The position numbers were made by a program, and so were the translations under genes. Source: RBG-16-34-14 sp963727535 (lineage in GTDB: Bacteria; Bacteroidota; Ignavibacteria; Ignavibacteriales; Ignavibacteriaceae). From it: a stretch of 64,000 nucleotides of DNA. Below are positions 51,823-60,705 of the stretch, piece by piece (the stretch's first letter is position 1; every line of letters begins with the position of its first letter). Under the pieces are notes generated by a model, which saw nothing but the letters and a program-made list of their open reading frames with translations, made no database searches and was not told the DNA's origin. The stretch covers positions 1,302,001-1,366,000 of the forward strand of contig CAVSGR010000006.1 in the NCBI GenBank assembly GCA_963727535.1. The letters run 5' to 3'.

Positions 51823-52368
51823 TTGTACGTACCCACCAAAATATTTTTTACCAAAGGAACCGGTAGACACAAAGAATATCTAAGTTCTTTTGAAGTGGCT
51901 TTGAGAAATGCAGGAATTGAAATATGCAACTTAGTTTCTGTAAGCAGCATCTTCCCTCCAAACTGTAAAAGGATTTCCAGAGAAGAAGGATTAAAGGAAA
52001 TTCAACCTGGGCAAATAACTTTTGCCGTGATGGCAAGAAATTCTACAAACGAACCGAATAGGTTAATTGCTGCATCAATAGGAGCGGCGATACCGGCTGA
52101 TAAATCAAATTACGGTTACTTGTCTGAATATCATCCGTTCGGTGTTAAAGAAAAAATAGCGGGTGATTATGCAGAAGATTTAGCTGCACAAATGCTTGCA
52201 ACAACTCTTGGTGTAGAATTTAATCCTGAAGCAGATTGGAATGAAAGAGAAGAAGTGTTTAAAATGTCTGATAAGATAGTAAAGACTTTTAACATAACAC
52301 AAACTGCCGAAGGAGATAAGAATGGTATGTGGACAACTGTGATTGCTGCAGCTATTTTACTTCCATAA
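51823..52368 (+). CDS. Pyruvoyl-dependent arginine decarboxylase
   Basis: 181 residues. YVPTKIFFTKGTGRHKEYLS starts the family; LVSVSSIFPPNCKRIS has the Ser-Ser at which self-cleavage makes the pyruvoyl group; GQITFAVMARNSTNEPN and IPADKSNYGYLSEYHPFG follow. The enzyme makes agmatine for polyamine synthesis. The start is a TTG at 51823 (TTGTACGTACCC); no ATG lies near. It is followed by a thioesterase gene 58 bases later. The stem-loop at 51755 is directly upstream. Confidence 0.93.
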   Translation: MYVPTKIFFTKGTGRHKEYLSSFEVALRNAGIEICNLVSVSSIFPPNCKRISREEGLKEIQPGQITFAVMARNSTNEPNRLIAASIGAAIPADKSNYGYLSEYHPFGVKEKIAGDYAEDLAAQMLATTLGVEFNPEADWNEREEVFKMSDKIVKTFNITQTAEGDKNGMWTTVIAAAILLP

Positions 52369-52426
52369 GAAAATTATTTTTTTGAAAATGCTTAGAAAAT
52401 CGTAATAATATTTTGAGGTTTATAAT

Positions 52427-52906
52427 ATGGAATTAAAAGCAATTCAAGATTATTACCCGGATGATGTTGCTCATTGTTATGGCTGTGGAAAACTCAATGA
52501 ACATGGTCATCAGATAAAAACTTTTTGGGATGGTGATGAAACGATTACCAGGTTTACACCTAAAAATTACCACACTGCAATTCCCGGCTATGTTTATGGC
52601 GGGTTGATTGCGTCATTAATTGATTGTCATGGAACCGGAACAGCAGCATTAGCATCTTACCGCGCAGAAAAAAGAGAGCCTGGCTCGTTGCCTCCATTAC
52701 GATTTGTAACCGCTTCGTTACAAGTCGATTATTTAAAACCAACCCCTCTTGGAGTTGAACTTGAGTTGAAGGGAAAAGTTTTGGAATTAAAAGGGAAGAA
52801 AGTTGTTTCTGAGGTTACTGTTTTCGCTAAAGGAGTAATTACTGCTCGCGGGAAGGTCGTTGCGGTCAAGATGCCGGAGAAAATGATTAAAGAAAAGTAT
52901 ACCTAA
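52427..52906 (+). CDS. PaaI-family hotdog thioesterase
   Basis: 159 residues with a single hotdog fold. DDVAHCYGCGKLNEHGHQIK, PGYVYGGLIASLIDCHGTGT (catalytic region) and LQVDYLKPTPLGVELELKGK support the PaaI/YdiI type. The N-terminal Cys-rich CYGCG is shared by a subgroup. The substrate is an unknown acyl-CoA. It is preceded by a clear TTTGAGGT ribosome binding site, and the next gene, a methyltransferase, follows on the same strand. Confidence 0.88.
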   Translation: MELKAIQDYYPDDVAHCYGCGKLNEHGHQIKTFWDGDETITRFTPKNYHTAIPGYVYGGLIASLIDCHGTGTAALASYRAEKREPGSLPPLRFVTASLQVDYLKPTPLGVELELKGKVLELKGKKVVSEVTVFAKGVITARGKVVAVKMPEKMIKEKYT

Positions 52907-52932
52907 TTAATCTGTAATGGTAATGAACATAA

Positions 52933-53550
52933 ATGAAAGAAGACAAGAGTCATTGGTATGATGGATGGTTTTACGATAAATTTATCGCTCCAAATCAGGA
53001 TAAATTATTCTGGCAAATAAAAAATCTTATAGAAAAAGATTCTAAAGTAATAGATGTTGGATGTGGTACGGGACGCTTTTCTTTTCTGATTGCCGACAAA
53101 TGTAATGCAGTTTTAGGTATTGATCCTTCTAAACGAAATATTGATAGGGCAAAACTTAGCTTATCTCAGAAACCTAATAACAAAGTTTCTTTTGGAAACT
53201 GCACGTTAAATCAGTTGCTTTCTGAAAGAGAAGAACACTTTGATTATGCAGTGTCAACTTATGTTCTGCACGAAATTAATGAAGAAGAGAGAGTTAATTT
53301 TTTGGAAAATATCTCTAAGGTTTCTGAAAAAATTATCATTGGTGATTATCTTTACCCAGCCAAAGCCGGGTTATGGAATGCTTTAAACGAAGTTGTTGAA
53401 TTTGCTGCAGGAAGAAATCATTACAGGAATTACAAAAGTTTTATGGCAAAAGGGGGAATTAAAAAGTTTGCCTCGGAAGCTGGTTTAAAAGTAATTGCCG
53501 AAAACAAAAATCAGTCATTAACAAATCATTGGGTCGTTTTGTCAAAATAA
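52933..53550 (+). CDS. Class I SAM-dependent methyltransferase
   Basis: 205 residues. Motif I is VIDVGCGTGRFSFLIADK, followed by VLGIDPSKRNIDRAKLS and DYAVSTYVLHEINEEERVN (post-motif II-III). The C-terminus has IAENKNQSLTNHWVVLSK. It methylates an unknown small molecule. The neighbours are a thioesterase and a metal exporter gene, which gives no clear pathway. Confidence 0.88.
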   Translation: MKEDKSHWYDGWFYDKFIAPNQDKLFWQIKNLIEKDSKVIDVGCGTGRFSFLIADKCNAVLGIDPSKRNIDRAKLSLSQKPNNKVSFGNCTLNQLLSEREEHFDYAVSTYVLHEINEEERVNFLENISKVSEKIIIGDYLYPAKAGLWNALNEVVEFAAGRNHYRNYKSFMAKGGIKKFASEAGLKVIAENKNQSLTNHWVVLSK

Positions 53551-53594
53551 CATTGTAGTTTCTGATATTTGACGAAGGAAAATAATTAAAGGAT

Positions 53595-54434
53595 ATGGAA
53601 ATTTTTATAAATGTATTGCAAGAGTCGATTAAGGTAACGCTCTTTGTTTTGACCATGATGATTGCTGTTGATCTTCTGAATGTAAAAACAAAGGGCAAAC
53701 TCGATGCAATTTTAAGAAGCGGTAAAAAATGGAAACAATATTTTATTGCTTCTTTACTTGGAACAGCCCCGGGATGTTTAGGCTCTTTTGCGGGAGTATC
53801 GCTATATATTCATGGTATGATAAGTATTGGAGCTCTTACAGGTCTAATGCTCGCTACCGCCGGGGATGAACAATTCGTAATGCTTGCTTTATTTCCTGAA
53901 ACCGCGTTAATAATGTTTTCAATTCTTTTTGTGTTGGGCATCGCTGCAGGATATTTTACAGACTATTTCATTAAAAAATTCAATATACAAACCTGTACAG
54001 ATTGTGAAGTCAAACAATATCATCCAGGCAAAGAAGGGTATAAACACTACTTTAAAGATCACATATGGGTTCATATTATAAAACATCACCTTGCAAGAAT
54101 TTTCTTATGGACGTTCGGTACACTGCTTATTATTGAATTCGGAATGACTTTAGTTGATTTGAAAAGTATAACTTCAGAATATACATTTTTGCTTTTAATT
54201 CTCAGCGCATTAATAGGACTTATTCCGGATTCGGGTCCCCATTTAATTTTTGTAATGTTATTTGCAAGTGGTTTGGTTCCTTTCTCCGTTTTGTTGACCA
54301 GTTCAATTGTGCAGGATGGGCATGGAATGCTTCCAATGCTTTCTTATTCTGTAAAAGATTCTGTACTAATAAAAAGTTTTAATTTTGTTTTTGGATTAAC
54401 GATTGGAATAATTTTATTCATAATTGGTATATAG
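53595..54434 (+). CDS. ArsP_2-type 10-TM putative metal exporter
   Basis: 279 residues, strongly hydrophobic, two halves related by repeat. First half LLGTAPGCLGSFAGVSLYIH, GDEQFVMLALFPETALIM; second half LIGLIPDSGPHLIFVMLFA and TSSIVQDGHGMLPMLSYSVK. This is PF11449 (ArsP_2, putative manganese or heavy-metal exporter). A cytoplasmic loop with TCTDCEVKQYHPGKEGYKHY has Cys and His that may bind the metal. It is followed six bases on by a DUF89 gene. Confidence 0.85.
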   Translation: MEIFINVLQESIKVTLFVLTMMIAVDLLNVKTKGKLDAILRSGKKWKQYFIASLLGTAPGCLGSFAGVSLYIHGMISIGALTGLMLATAGDEQFVMLALFPETALIMFSILFVLGIAAGYFTDYFIKKFNIQTCTDCEVKQYHPGKEGYKHYFKDHIWVHIIKHHLARIFLWTFGTLLIIEFGMTLVDLKSITSEYTFLLLILSALIGLIPDSGPHLIFVMLFASGLVPFSVLLTSSIVQDGHGMLPMLSYSVKDSVLIKSFNFVFGLTIGIILFIIGI

Positions 54435-54439
54435 AAAAA

Positions 54440-55303
54440 ATGAGCTTACATCCTGATTGTGTACCTTGTATTGTAAAACAATCCTTACACGCTGCCCGTG
54501 TAGCTAAAATAAATGATGAAAAAATTCAGAAAGATGTAATGAAACATGTTCTCATTGAATTGGAAGATATGGATAAATATGAAACCGCACCTCAGCTTTC
54601 CGGCAAAATTCAAAGTATCGTAAAATCTTTTAGTAGAATAGATGACCCTTACAAAGAGATGAAAGAAAAAAATTTAGGTAGGGCTTTAAAATTTATTCCA
54701 TATCTTAAAACGTATATCGATAACTCGGATGATAAACTAAGAGAAGCTGTAAAAGTTGCGATCCTGGGAAACATAATAGATTTAGGAGCCAATCCCGATT
54801 TTAATTTAGAAGAAGAAATAAACAGGATAAGTTCCAATAATATTGTGCTCGATGATTATCCCTTATTCAAGGAAGAAGTTAAGAAAGCCGAATACATTTT
54901 GTATATAGGAGACAATGCGGAAGAAGCAGTATTCGATAAATTATTGATTGAACAATTACAGCCGAAAAAAATAATTTTTGCTGTGAGAGATATTCATATA
55001 TTAAATGATATAACTATTGATTTTGCAAAGAAAATAGAGCTGGATAAAATTGTAGAAGTAATATCAAGCGGAAGCAAAATAGCTGGAACTGATCTTAAAG
55101 GAACTAATGAGAGGTTTAATGAATTATTTTTCTCAGCCCCATTAGTAATTTCTAAGGGACAGGGGAATTATGAAACATTGTTTAATGTAAAGCGCCCTAT
55201 CTACTTTTTATTTAAAGTTAAGTGTGATGTTATCGCAGAAGTCTGCGGTTACCCAGTTGGAACCAGTATGCTATTAAGAAATTCAAAAAAACAGGAAAAA
55301 TAA
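54440..55303 (+). CDS. DUF89 / damage-control phosphatase-like protein
   Basis: 287 residues. SLHPDCVPCIVKQSLHAARV starts the family (N-terminal Cys pair), ILYIGDNAEEAVFDKLL is the metal-dependent phosphatase core (Asp/Asn), and LVISKGQGNYETLFN the conserved C-terminal loop. Related enzymes hydrolyse damaged sugar phosphates; the substrate here is not known. It forms an operon with the putative metal exporter upstream and a thioesterase downstream (two bases). Confidence 0.87.
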   Translation: MSLHPDCVPCIVKQSLHAARVAKINDEKIQKDVMKHVLIELEDMDKYETAPQLSGKIQSIVKSFSRIDDPYKEMKEKNLGRALKFIPYLKTYIDNSDDKLREAVKVAILGNIIDLGANPDFNLEEEINRISSNNIVLDDYPLFKEEVKKAEYILYIGDNAEEAVFDKLLIEQLQPKKIIFAVRDIHILNDITIDFAKKIELDKIVEVISSGSKIAGTDLKGTNERFNELFFSAPLVISKGQGNYETLFNVKRPIYFLFKVKCDVIAEVCGYPVGTSMLLRNSKKQEK

Positions 55304-55305
55304 TA

Positions 55306-55701
55306 GTGCGTAACGGTGTGGAAATAGAAATAGATTTTACAATAAAATCATACAACATTGATACTGCCGGGCATGTTAACAACGCAGTTTATATAAACTG
55401 GCTGGAGGATTTAAGAACTAACCTGCTTGAAAAGATTCTTCCAATCGAAACAATATCAAACAGAAATTTTCATTTTGTGGTAGCATCAACTAACATCGAA
55501 TATAAAAAACCTCTTCACCTTTATGAAAAACCAACAGGCAAAATGAAAGTGGATAAGTATGAAAAAGGGATTTGGTATTTATCTGGTATAATTAAGCTCA
55601 ATGACAAAATAGTAGCTAAGGCTTTTCAGAAATGTGTATTGATAGATAAGAAAACGCAGAAGATGGTTAAAGACAAAGTTATTCGTGAGCTGATACCATA
55701 A
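55306..55701 (+). CDS. 4HBT-type acyl-CoA thioesterase
   Basis: 131 residues. VEIEIDFTIKSYNIDTAGHV, NNAVYINWLEDLRTNLL and NIEYKKPLHLYEKPTGK fit a hotdog thioesterase of the 4-hydroxybenzoyl-CoA (YbgC-like) type; the Asp in NIDTAGHVNN is the likely catalytic residue. The start is a GTG at 55306, two bases after the DUF89 gene end. It is the last gene of that operon. Confidence 0.85.
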   Translation: MRNGVEIEIDFTIKSYNIDTAGHVNNAVYINWLEDLRTNLLEKILPIETISNRNFHFVVASTNIEYKKPLHLYEKPTGKMKVDKYEKGIWYLSGIIKLNDKIVAKAFQKCVLIDKKTQKMVKDKVIRELIP

Positions 55702-55888
55702 GTCAATCAATGTAAACACATCCTATTCTCACATAAAAGAATTCTGATTTTTTTCTTCTAAGATTTGAAAAGAAATTTTTCTTTAAGCATCTCTTTAATA
55801 ACCAAATTTAATACTTATAAATGGCAGCAAAGTTGATATTTATAAATACTTGAAATTGCTTGTTATTAAGCAAACAAGGGGAGATAAA

Positions 55889-56335
55889 ATGGAAATTGAA
55901 AAGAGATTTGAAGAACCGGTTTATCCGATAAGTGTTGCAGCGAAGCTGCTTGGAATTTCAGTTCATACTTTAAGAATGTATGAACGGGAAAGTTTAATAA
56001 TTCCTTTCAAGAAAGAATCCAATCAGAGGCTTTATTCCCAATCGGATATTGAAAGACTTAATTGTATTCGTCGTGCAATAAATCAATACAAAATTTCCAT
56101 TGCAGGAATAAAAACAATTTATTCATTAATCCCTTGCTGGAAACTTGCAGGCTGTTCTGAAGAGGACAGAAACCGTTGTAAGGCTTTCACTTCGCATTCA
56201 AGTCCGTGCTGGTCTTTTAATCATAAGAATAATTTTTGTGAAGGGAAAGAATGCAGGGATTGTACTGTCTATAAAGATTTTAGTGAGTGCGGAGAAATTA
56301 AAGATAGTATAAAAAATTTTATAGGAACAACATAA
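55889..56335 (+). CDS. MerR-family regulator with Cys-rich C-terminus
   Basis: About 148 residues from the ATG at 55889, chosen since AAGGGGAG lies just upstream; a TTG 39 bases earlier is possible. The N-terminal HTH is typical (YPISVAAKLLGISVHTLRMY, ERESLIIPFKKESNQRLYSQ). After the dimer helix the C-terminus contains eight Cys: LIPCWKLAGCSEEDRNRCKA, SSPCWSFNHKNNFCEGKECR and DCTVYKDFSECGE. They could bind a metal or an Fe-S cluster and act as sensor. It precedes the octaheme/YeeE cluster and likely controls it. Confidence 0.85.
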   Translation: MEIEKRFEEPVYPISVAAKLLGISVHTLRMYERESLIIPFKKESNQRLYSQSDIERLNCIRRAINQYKISIAGIKTIYSLIPCWKLAGCSEEDRNRCKAFTSHSSPCWSFNHKNNFCEGKECRDCTVYKDFSECGEIKDSIKNFIGTT

Positions 56336-56337
56336 AT

Positions 56338-56397
56338 GTCACACTGAGCTTGTCGAAGTGTGACACAACTAATCAGCCTTCGACGAGATCAGGCTGA
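56338..56397. repeat. Palindromic repeat, two units
   Basis: Units at 56338-56364 (GTCACACT...AGTGTGAC around TGAGCTTGTCGA) and 56373-56397 (TCAGCCT...AGGCTGA around the reverse core). Same repeat family as at 32376-32511 and 32815-32875. Confidence 0.8.
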
Positions 56398-56418
56398 CAA
56401 AAAATCTTAAAATATAAT

Positions 56419-57999
56419 ATGAAAAAAATAATTCTTGTTTTAGCAGTAATCGGAATAATAATTATATCTGCTGTTACCTTTCTTACGACACGCAGTTACG
56501 AACCTACTCAGTTAATGAAATTGAATGAAGAATATCCTAAAAAAGATTCTTCTTCTGTAGATCACAGAAAATTTGCAGTACTTCAAAAGAAGTTTCATTC
56601 GCCGCAGGAAGTAACAGAAGCGTGCATATCCTGCCATACTAAAAGAGATATAGAAGTTATGAATTCCAATCACTGGAACTGGGAAAGAGCAGAATATATT
56701 GAAGGAAAAGGAATTGTATATATCGGGAAGAAGAATGCGATAAATAATTTTTGTATAGGCGTTGAAGGGAATGAACAAAGTTGTGCAAAATGCCATATAG
56801 GCTATGGAATGACAAATCAAAGTTTCAGTTATACCGATCCTAAAAATATTGATTGTCTTGTTTGTCACGATAATACCGAAACTTATGTTAAAGGGAACGA
56901 ACTAGCAGGTTATCCTGATCCATCACTGGATTTAAATTTAATTTCACAAAGTGTAGGAAAACCAAAACGGTCTAATTGCGGTGTTTGTCATTTCTTTGGA
57001 GGTGGAGGAAATAATGTAAAACATGGCGATCTTGAAAAGTCTATGTTCGAACCTTCCAAAGATGTAGATGTTCACATGGCAGTTGAAGGTGCAAATATGC
57101 AATGCATCGATTGTCATAAAACTGAGAAACACAACATCTCCGGAAAAATGTATTCCCTTTCCTCTATGAACAGGAACAGAGTTTATTGTGAAGATTGTCA
57201 TACAGAAAGTCCCCACAAAGCAGAAATATTAAATGAACATACAGTTAAGGTTGCCTGCCAGACGTGCCATATTCCCATTTATGCAAAAGTAAATGCAACA
57301 AAGATAGATTGGGATTGGTCAACTGCCGGTAAACTTAAGAATGGTGAGCCTTATGAAGAAGATGATGCGGATGGAAATCATACTTATCTCTCAATTAAAG
57401 GAAGTTTCCATTGGGGAAAGAATCTGAAGCCGGAATATATCTGGTTTAACGGAACTGCTGATCACTATCTGCTTGGGGAAACATTTAAAGACACTACTGA
57501 GCCTTTGAAGATTAATACTTTGAATGGCTCATATAGCGATCATGACTCTAAAATTATTCCAGTGAAGATTCATCGTTCAAAGCAGCCTTATGATCCTGTT
57601 CTTAAAGTTTTAATTCAACCAAAACTTTTTGCAGATAAAAAAGGCGAAGGAGCTTTTTGGCAGGACTTCGACTGGCGAAGAGCCGCTATAGAAGGCATGA
57701 AAGAAGTTAAAGTTCCGTTCAGCGGGCAAGTTTCTTTTATAAAAACAGAAATGTATTGGCCAGTAAATCATATGGTCTCTTCCAAAGAGCAGGCTGTTCA
57801 ATGCAATGAATGCCATACGAGAGAAAACAGCCGCCTGGCAAATCTTACAGATTTTTATATGCCGGCAAGAGATTATTCTTCAATTGTTGAAACGACTGGA
57901 ACATCGATAATCTTATTAACCATCTTAGGGGTTTTGATACACGGAGCTGTAAGAATTTTCTCTTCAAGAAAAATGAAGAAGGAGAGCACAAGTAAATGA
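56419..57999 (+). CDS. Octaheme c-type cytochrome, tetrathionate reductase family
   Basis: 526 residues. An N-terminal anchor helix (residues 3-22) and a C-terminal one (about 493-515) hold a large periplasmic part. Eight motifs: CISCH near 69, CAKCH, CLVCH, CGVCH in SNCGVCHFFGGGGNNVKHGD, CIDCH, CEDCH, CQTCH in VACQTCHIPIYAKVNATKID and CNECH near 471. The GGGG and HIPIYAK regions are those of the octaheme tetrathionate reductase (OTR) family, which can reduce tetrathionate, nitrite or hydroxylamine. The in vivo substrate is open. It overlaps the cytochrome b gene by four bases. Confidence 0.92.
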   Translation: MKKIILVLAVIGIIIISAVTFLTTRSYEPTQLMKLNEEYPKKDSSSVDHRKFAVLQKKFHSPQEVTEACISCHTKRDIEVMNSNHWNWERAEYIEGKGIVYIGKKNAINNFCIGVEGNEQSCAKCHIGYGMTNQSFSYTDPKNIDCLVCHDNTETYVKGNELAGYPDPSLDLNLISQSVGKPKRSNCGVCHFFGGGGNNVKHGDLEKSMFEPSKDVDVHMAVEGANMQCIDCHKTEKHNISGKMYSLSSMNRNRVYCEDCHTESPHKAEILNEHTVKVACQTCHIPIYAKVNATKIDWDWSTAGKLKNGEPYEEDDADGNHTYLSIKGSFHWGKNLKPEYIWFNGTADHYLLGETFKDTTEPLKINTLNGSYSDHDSKIIPVKIHRSKQPYDPVLKVLIQPKLFADKKGEGAFWQDFDWRRAAIEGMKEVKVPFSGQVSFIKTEMYWPVNHMVSSKEQAVQCNECHTRENSRLANLTDFYMPARDYSSIVETTGTSIILLTILGVLIHGAVRIFSSRKMKKESTSK

Positions 58000-58691
58000 A
58001 AAAACAGGTTTATATCTATAAAGCTTTTGAAAGATTCTGGCATTGGACACAGGCTATTTTGATTTTGTTTTTAGCAACAACAGGATTTGAGATTCATGGA
58101 GCAATTAAATTCTTTGGTTACCAGAATGCAGCTGAATATCATAACATAGCAGCATATTCTTTTATTGTGTTGATAATCTTTGCAATCTTCTGGCACTTTA
58201 CAACGGGAGAATGGAAACAATATCTTCCAACATTGAAAAATATTAAAGCACAAATTAATTTTTATCTATTCGGAATTTTCAGGAACGCTCCTCATCCAAC
58301 TAAAAGAACAGTATTAAGTAAATTAAATCCATTACAACGTTTGGTTTACTTGGGATTAAAGATTCTTGTAATCCCGGTTATAGTTATTTCAGGATTGCTT
58401 TATATGTATTACCGCTATCCACAAAAGGGTGGAGAGATTGAAGTCTTAAATATTACTTCAGTTGAACCGATTGCTTTGCTTCACACAATGGGAGCTTTTC
58501 TTCTTATCGCTTTTCTTGTTGCACATTTATATTTGATAACAACCGGTACAACAATCACATCAAATTTAAAAGCAATGATTACAGGTTTTGAGGAGATTGA
58601 AGAGGAAGACAAAGAGCAAGTGCAAGATCAAGAGCAAGAAAAAAAACAAGGACGTGAAGAAAAAGTTTTAGCGGATGACTTATTGAGTTAG
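57996..58691 (+). CDS. Cytochrome b-type quinol-linked subunit
   Basis: 231 residues with four membrane helices (about 12-32, 43-64, 120-142, 165-187). His residues in ERFWHWTQAILILF, AEYHNIAAYSFIV and LHTMGAFLLIAFLVAHLYL can hold two b hemes, as in hydrogenase- or formate-dehydrogenase-type cytochrome b subunits. The C-terminal tail is strongly charged and Gln/Glu-rich. It is co-translated with the octaheme cytochrome, so it is the expected quinol-to-periplasm electron partner. The function is inferred from this pairing. Confidence 0.9.
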   Translation: MKKQVYIYKAFERFWHWTQAILILFLATTGFEIHGAIKFFGYQNAAEYHNIAAYSFIVLIIFAIFWHFTTGEWKQYLPTLKNIKAQINFYLFGIFRNAPHPTKRTVLSKLNPLQRLVYLGLKILVIPVIVISGLLYMYYRYPQKGGEIEVLNITSVEPIALLHTMGAFLLIAFLVAHLYLITTGTTITSNLKAMITGFEEIEEEDKEQVQDQEQEKKQGREEKVLADDLLS

Positions 58692-58797
58692 TTGTCATGC
58701 TGAACTTGTTTCCGCATATTCTAATTAAATCAAGATCCCGAAAAAGTTTGGGATGACATAATAGAAATTAATTTTTAAGGATAAAAAAAAAAAATTT

Positions 58798-59313
58798 ATG
58801 AATGCAACAAAATATATGAATCCATATTTAGCAGGATTCTTTTTAGGATTACTCCTTTTAGGGACAATTTATATTACGGGACGAGGGCTCGGTGCAAGTG
58901 GTGCAATAAAGAGTGGAGCTGTTGCTGTTGTTCAATCAATCGCCCCTTCTCATACAGAACAAAGTAAATTTTATGAAGAATATCTAACTGAGCATCAAAA
59001 TAATCCCTTGAAAAACTGGTTAGTGTTTGAAGTTATTGGTGTTGTGATCGGTGCTTTCATATCAGGATTAATTTCCAACAGGTTAAAATTTACTTTTGAG
59101 CGTTCGCCTAAAATCCAGGTTAGGACAAGAGTGATTGCTGCATTATTTGGTGGATTATTATTCGGCTTTGGTGCGCAACTTGGAAGAGGCTGCACAAGCG
59201 GAGCGGCTTTAAGTGGAATGGCAGTTCTTTCAACCGGTGGAATTATAACTATGATGGCAATATTCGGCGGTGCGTATATGTTCGCTTACTTTTTTAGAAA
59301 GTTATGGCTATAA
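58798..59313 (+). CDS. YeeE/YedE transporter, short half protein
   Basis: 171 residues, four to five membrane segments. The signatures PYLAGFFLGLLLLGTIYITG and GFGAQLGRGCTSGAALSGM (Cys-containing loop of YeeE/YedE thiosulfate transporters) are clear. The protein is about half a full YeeE, so it would pair with the product of the next gene. Thiosulfate or another sulfur species is likely the substrate. The gene follows the cytochrome b by about 100 bases. Confidence 0.9.
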   Translation: MNATKYMNPYLAGFFLGLLLLGTIYITGRGLGASGAIKSGAVAVVQSIAPSHTEQSKFYEEYLTEHQNNPLKNWLVFEVIGVVIGAFISGLISNRLKFTFERSPKIQVRTRVIAALFGGLLFGFGAQLGRGCTSGAALSGMAVLSTGGIITMMAIFGGAYMFAYFFRKLWL

Positions 59314-59418
59314 GGGTATAATGTTATATAGGTATAAAGTGTTTCAAGGATAACAATAGAATTTCCACTATACCTTTATTCTTTATACCAAGTATCTATA
59401 CAAAGAAAGGATAAAACA

Positions 59419-60609
59419 ATGGGACCTTTAGTTCCAGACATAATCGGAAATGAATTAAATTTTATTGTTGCTCTTTTTATTGGAATTGCATTCGGATTTA
59501 TTCTTGAACAAGCCGGGTTTTCAACCTCTAAAAAATTAGTCGGATTATTTTACGGATATGATTTCACTGTCCTCAGAGTTTTCTTCACTGCCGGAGTAAC
59601 TGCAATGCTTGGTGTTGTTGCTCTTGGACATTTCGGATTGCTCGATATAAGTCTTATCTATATAAATCCTACTTTTCTTTGGTCGGCTTTAATTGGCGGA
59701 TTTATTATGGGGCTTGGTTTTGTCGTTGGCGGTTTTTGTCCTGGCACGAGTGTTTGTGCAGCAGCAATTGGGAAAATAGATGCAATGATTTTTATTCTTG
59801 GATCATTCTTTGGAGTTTTAATCTTCGCTGAAGGTTATCCAATCTTTGAAAATTTATATAAAGCTGAAAGCTGGGGATATATAAGGATTTTTGATACACT
59901 TGGAATGTCGCAAGGATTATTTGCATTTCTTTTAACAGCAGTTGCTGTGTTCGCATTTTGGGCGACAACAATTGTAGAAAACAAAGTTAACGGAAAACCA
60001 AACCCGGAATTTCGTCCTGTAAAAATATATGTGGGCTTAACAGGTTTAGCGTTCATAATTGGTCTTTCCGCGTTCTTCCTTCCCGATATAAGGGAAGCTT
60101 ACCTGAATGAAATCAAAGACGAATCTTATGTTGATTCTTATGAAATAAAATCAATAACTCCCGATGAATTAGCTTTCAGAATTGTTGATAATGATAAATC
60201 AATTCAGATTATTGATGTCCGTTCTATGGAAGAATTTAAGAAGATGAGTCTTCCAAAGTCATTATCATTTTCTATGAATGAACTTTTCAACAAAAGTGCT
60301 GAAAGAGTTATGACTGTAAAACACAAGAGAAATGTTTTCATAGCTAATGATGAATTGACTTCAAGAAAGGCTGCAATATTAGCGGATAAATTAGGATATG
60401 TCGAACCTGTTTTTCTCAAAGGTGGGTTGAATGAATTCAAAAAAGAAATTCTTGAATTCAAAATGCCTGAAGAAATTAAAACAAGAAGAGAGGCTGATAC
60501 ATATCGTTTTAGAGAAAAAGCGAGTAAAGTGATTCCGGTTTTAATTGAAAAAAACAAAAATAAAGTAATTCCTAAGAAAGAATCTAAGAGAATAATTGGT
60601 GGTTGTTAA
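59419..60609 (+). CDS. YeeE/YedE transporter fused to a rhodanese-like domain
   Basis: 396 residues. The membrane part (to about 230) has NFIVALFIGIAFGFILEQAG, GLGFVVGGFCPGTSVCAAAI, the YeeE motif with Cys. The soluble tail (about 245-350) has the rhodanese fold, IQIIDVRSMEEFKKMSLPK and VFLKGGLNEFKKEI, but where the catalytic Cys should stand is VFIANDELTSRKAAI, so Cys is missing. It may bind rather than transfer sulfane sulfur. It completes the transport pair with the preceding gene in the octaheme cluster. The last residue is a Cys in RIIGGC. Confidence 0.9.
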   Translation: MGPLVPDIIGNELNFIVALFIGIAFGFILEQAGFSTSKKLVGLFYGYDFTVLRVFFTAGVTAMLGVVALGHFGLLDISLIYINPTFLWSALIGGFIMGLGFVVGGFCPGTSVCAAAIGKIDAMIFILGSFFGVLIFAEGYPIFENLYKAESWGYIRIFDTLGMSQGLFAFLLTAVAVFAFWATTIVENKVNGKPNPEFRPVKIYVGLTGLAFIIGLSAFFLPDIREAYLNEIKDESYVDSYEIKSITPDELAFRIVDNDKSIQIIDVRSMEEFKKMSLPKSLSFSMNELFNKSAERVMTVKHKRNVFIANDELTSRKAAILADKLGYVEPVFLKGGLNEFKKEILEFKMPEEIKTRREADTYRFREKASKVIPVLIEKNKNKVIPKKESKRIIGGC

Positions 60610-60705
60610 CAATTAAAGGTATGTCCTGTTAACAGCACTGTAAATAGAAATAATTATGATTATGTTTACATCAATATATAAACTAAAATTTTTACAGGGG
60701 AAACA

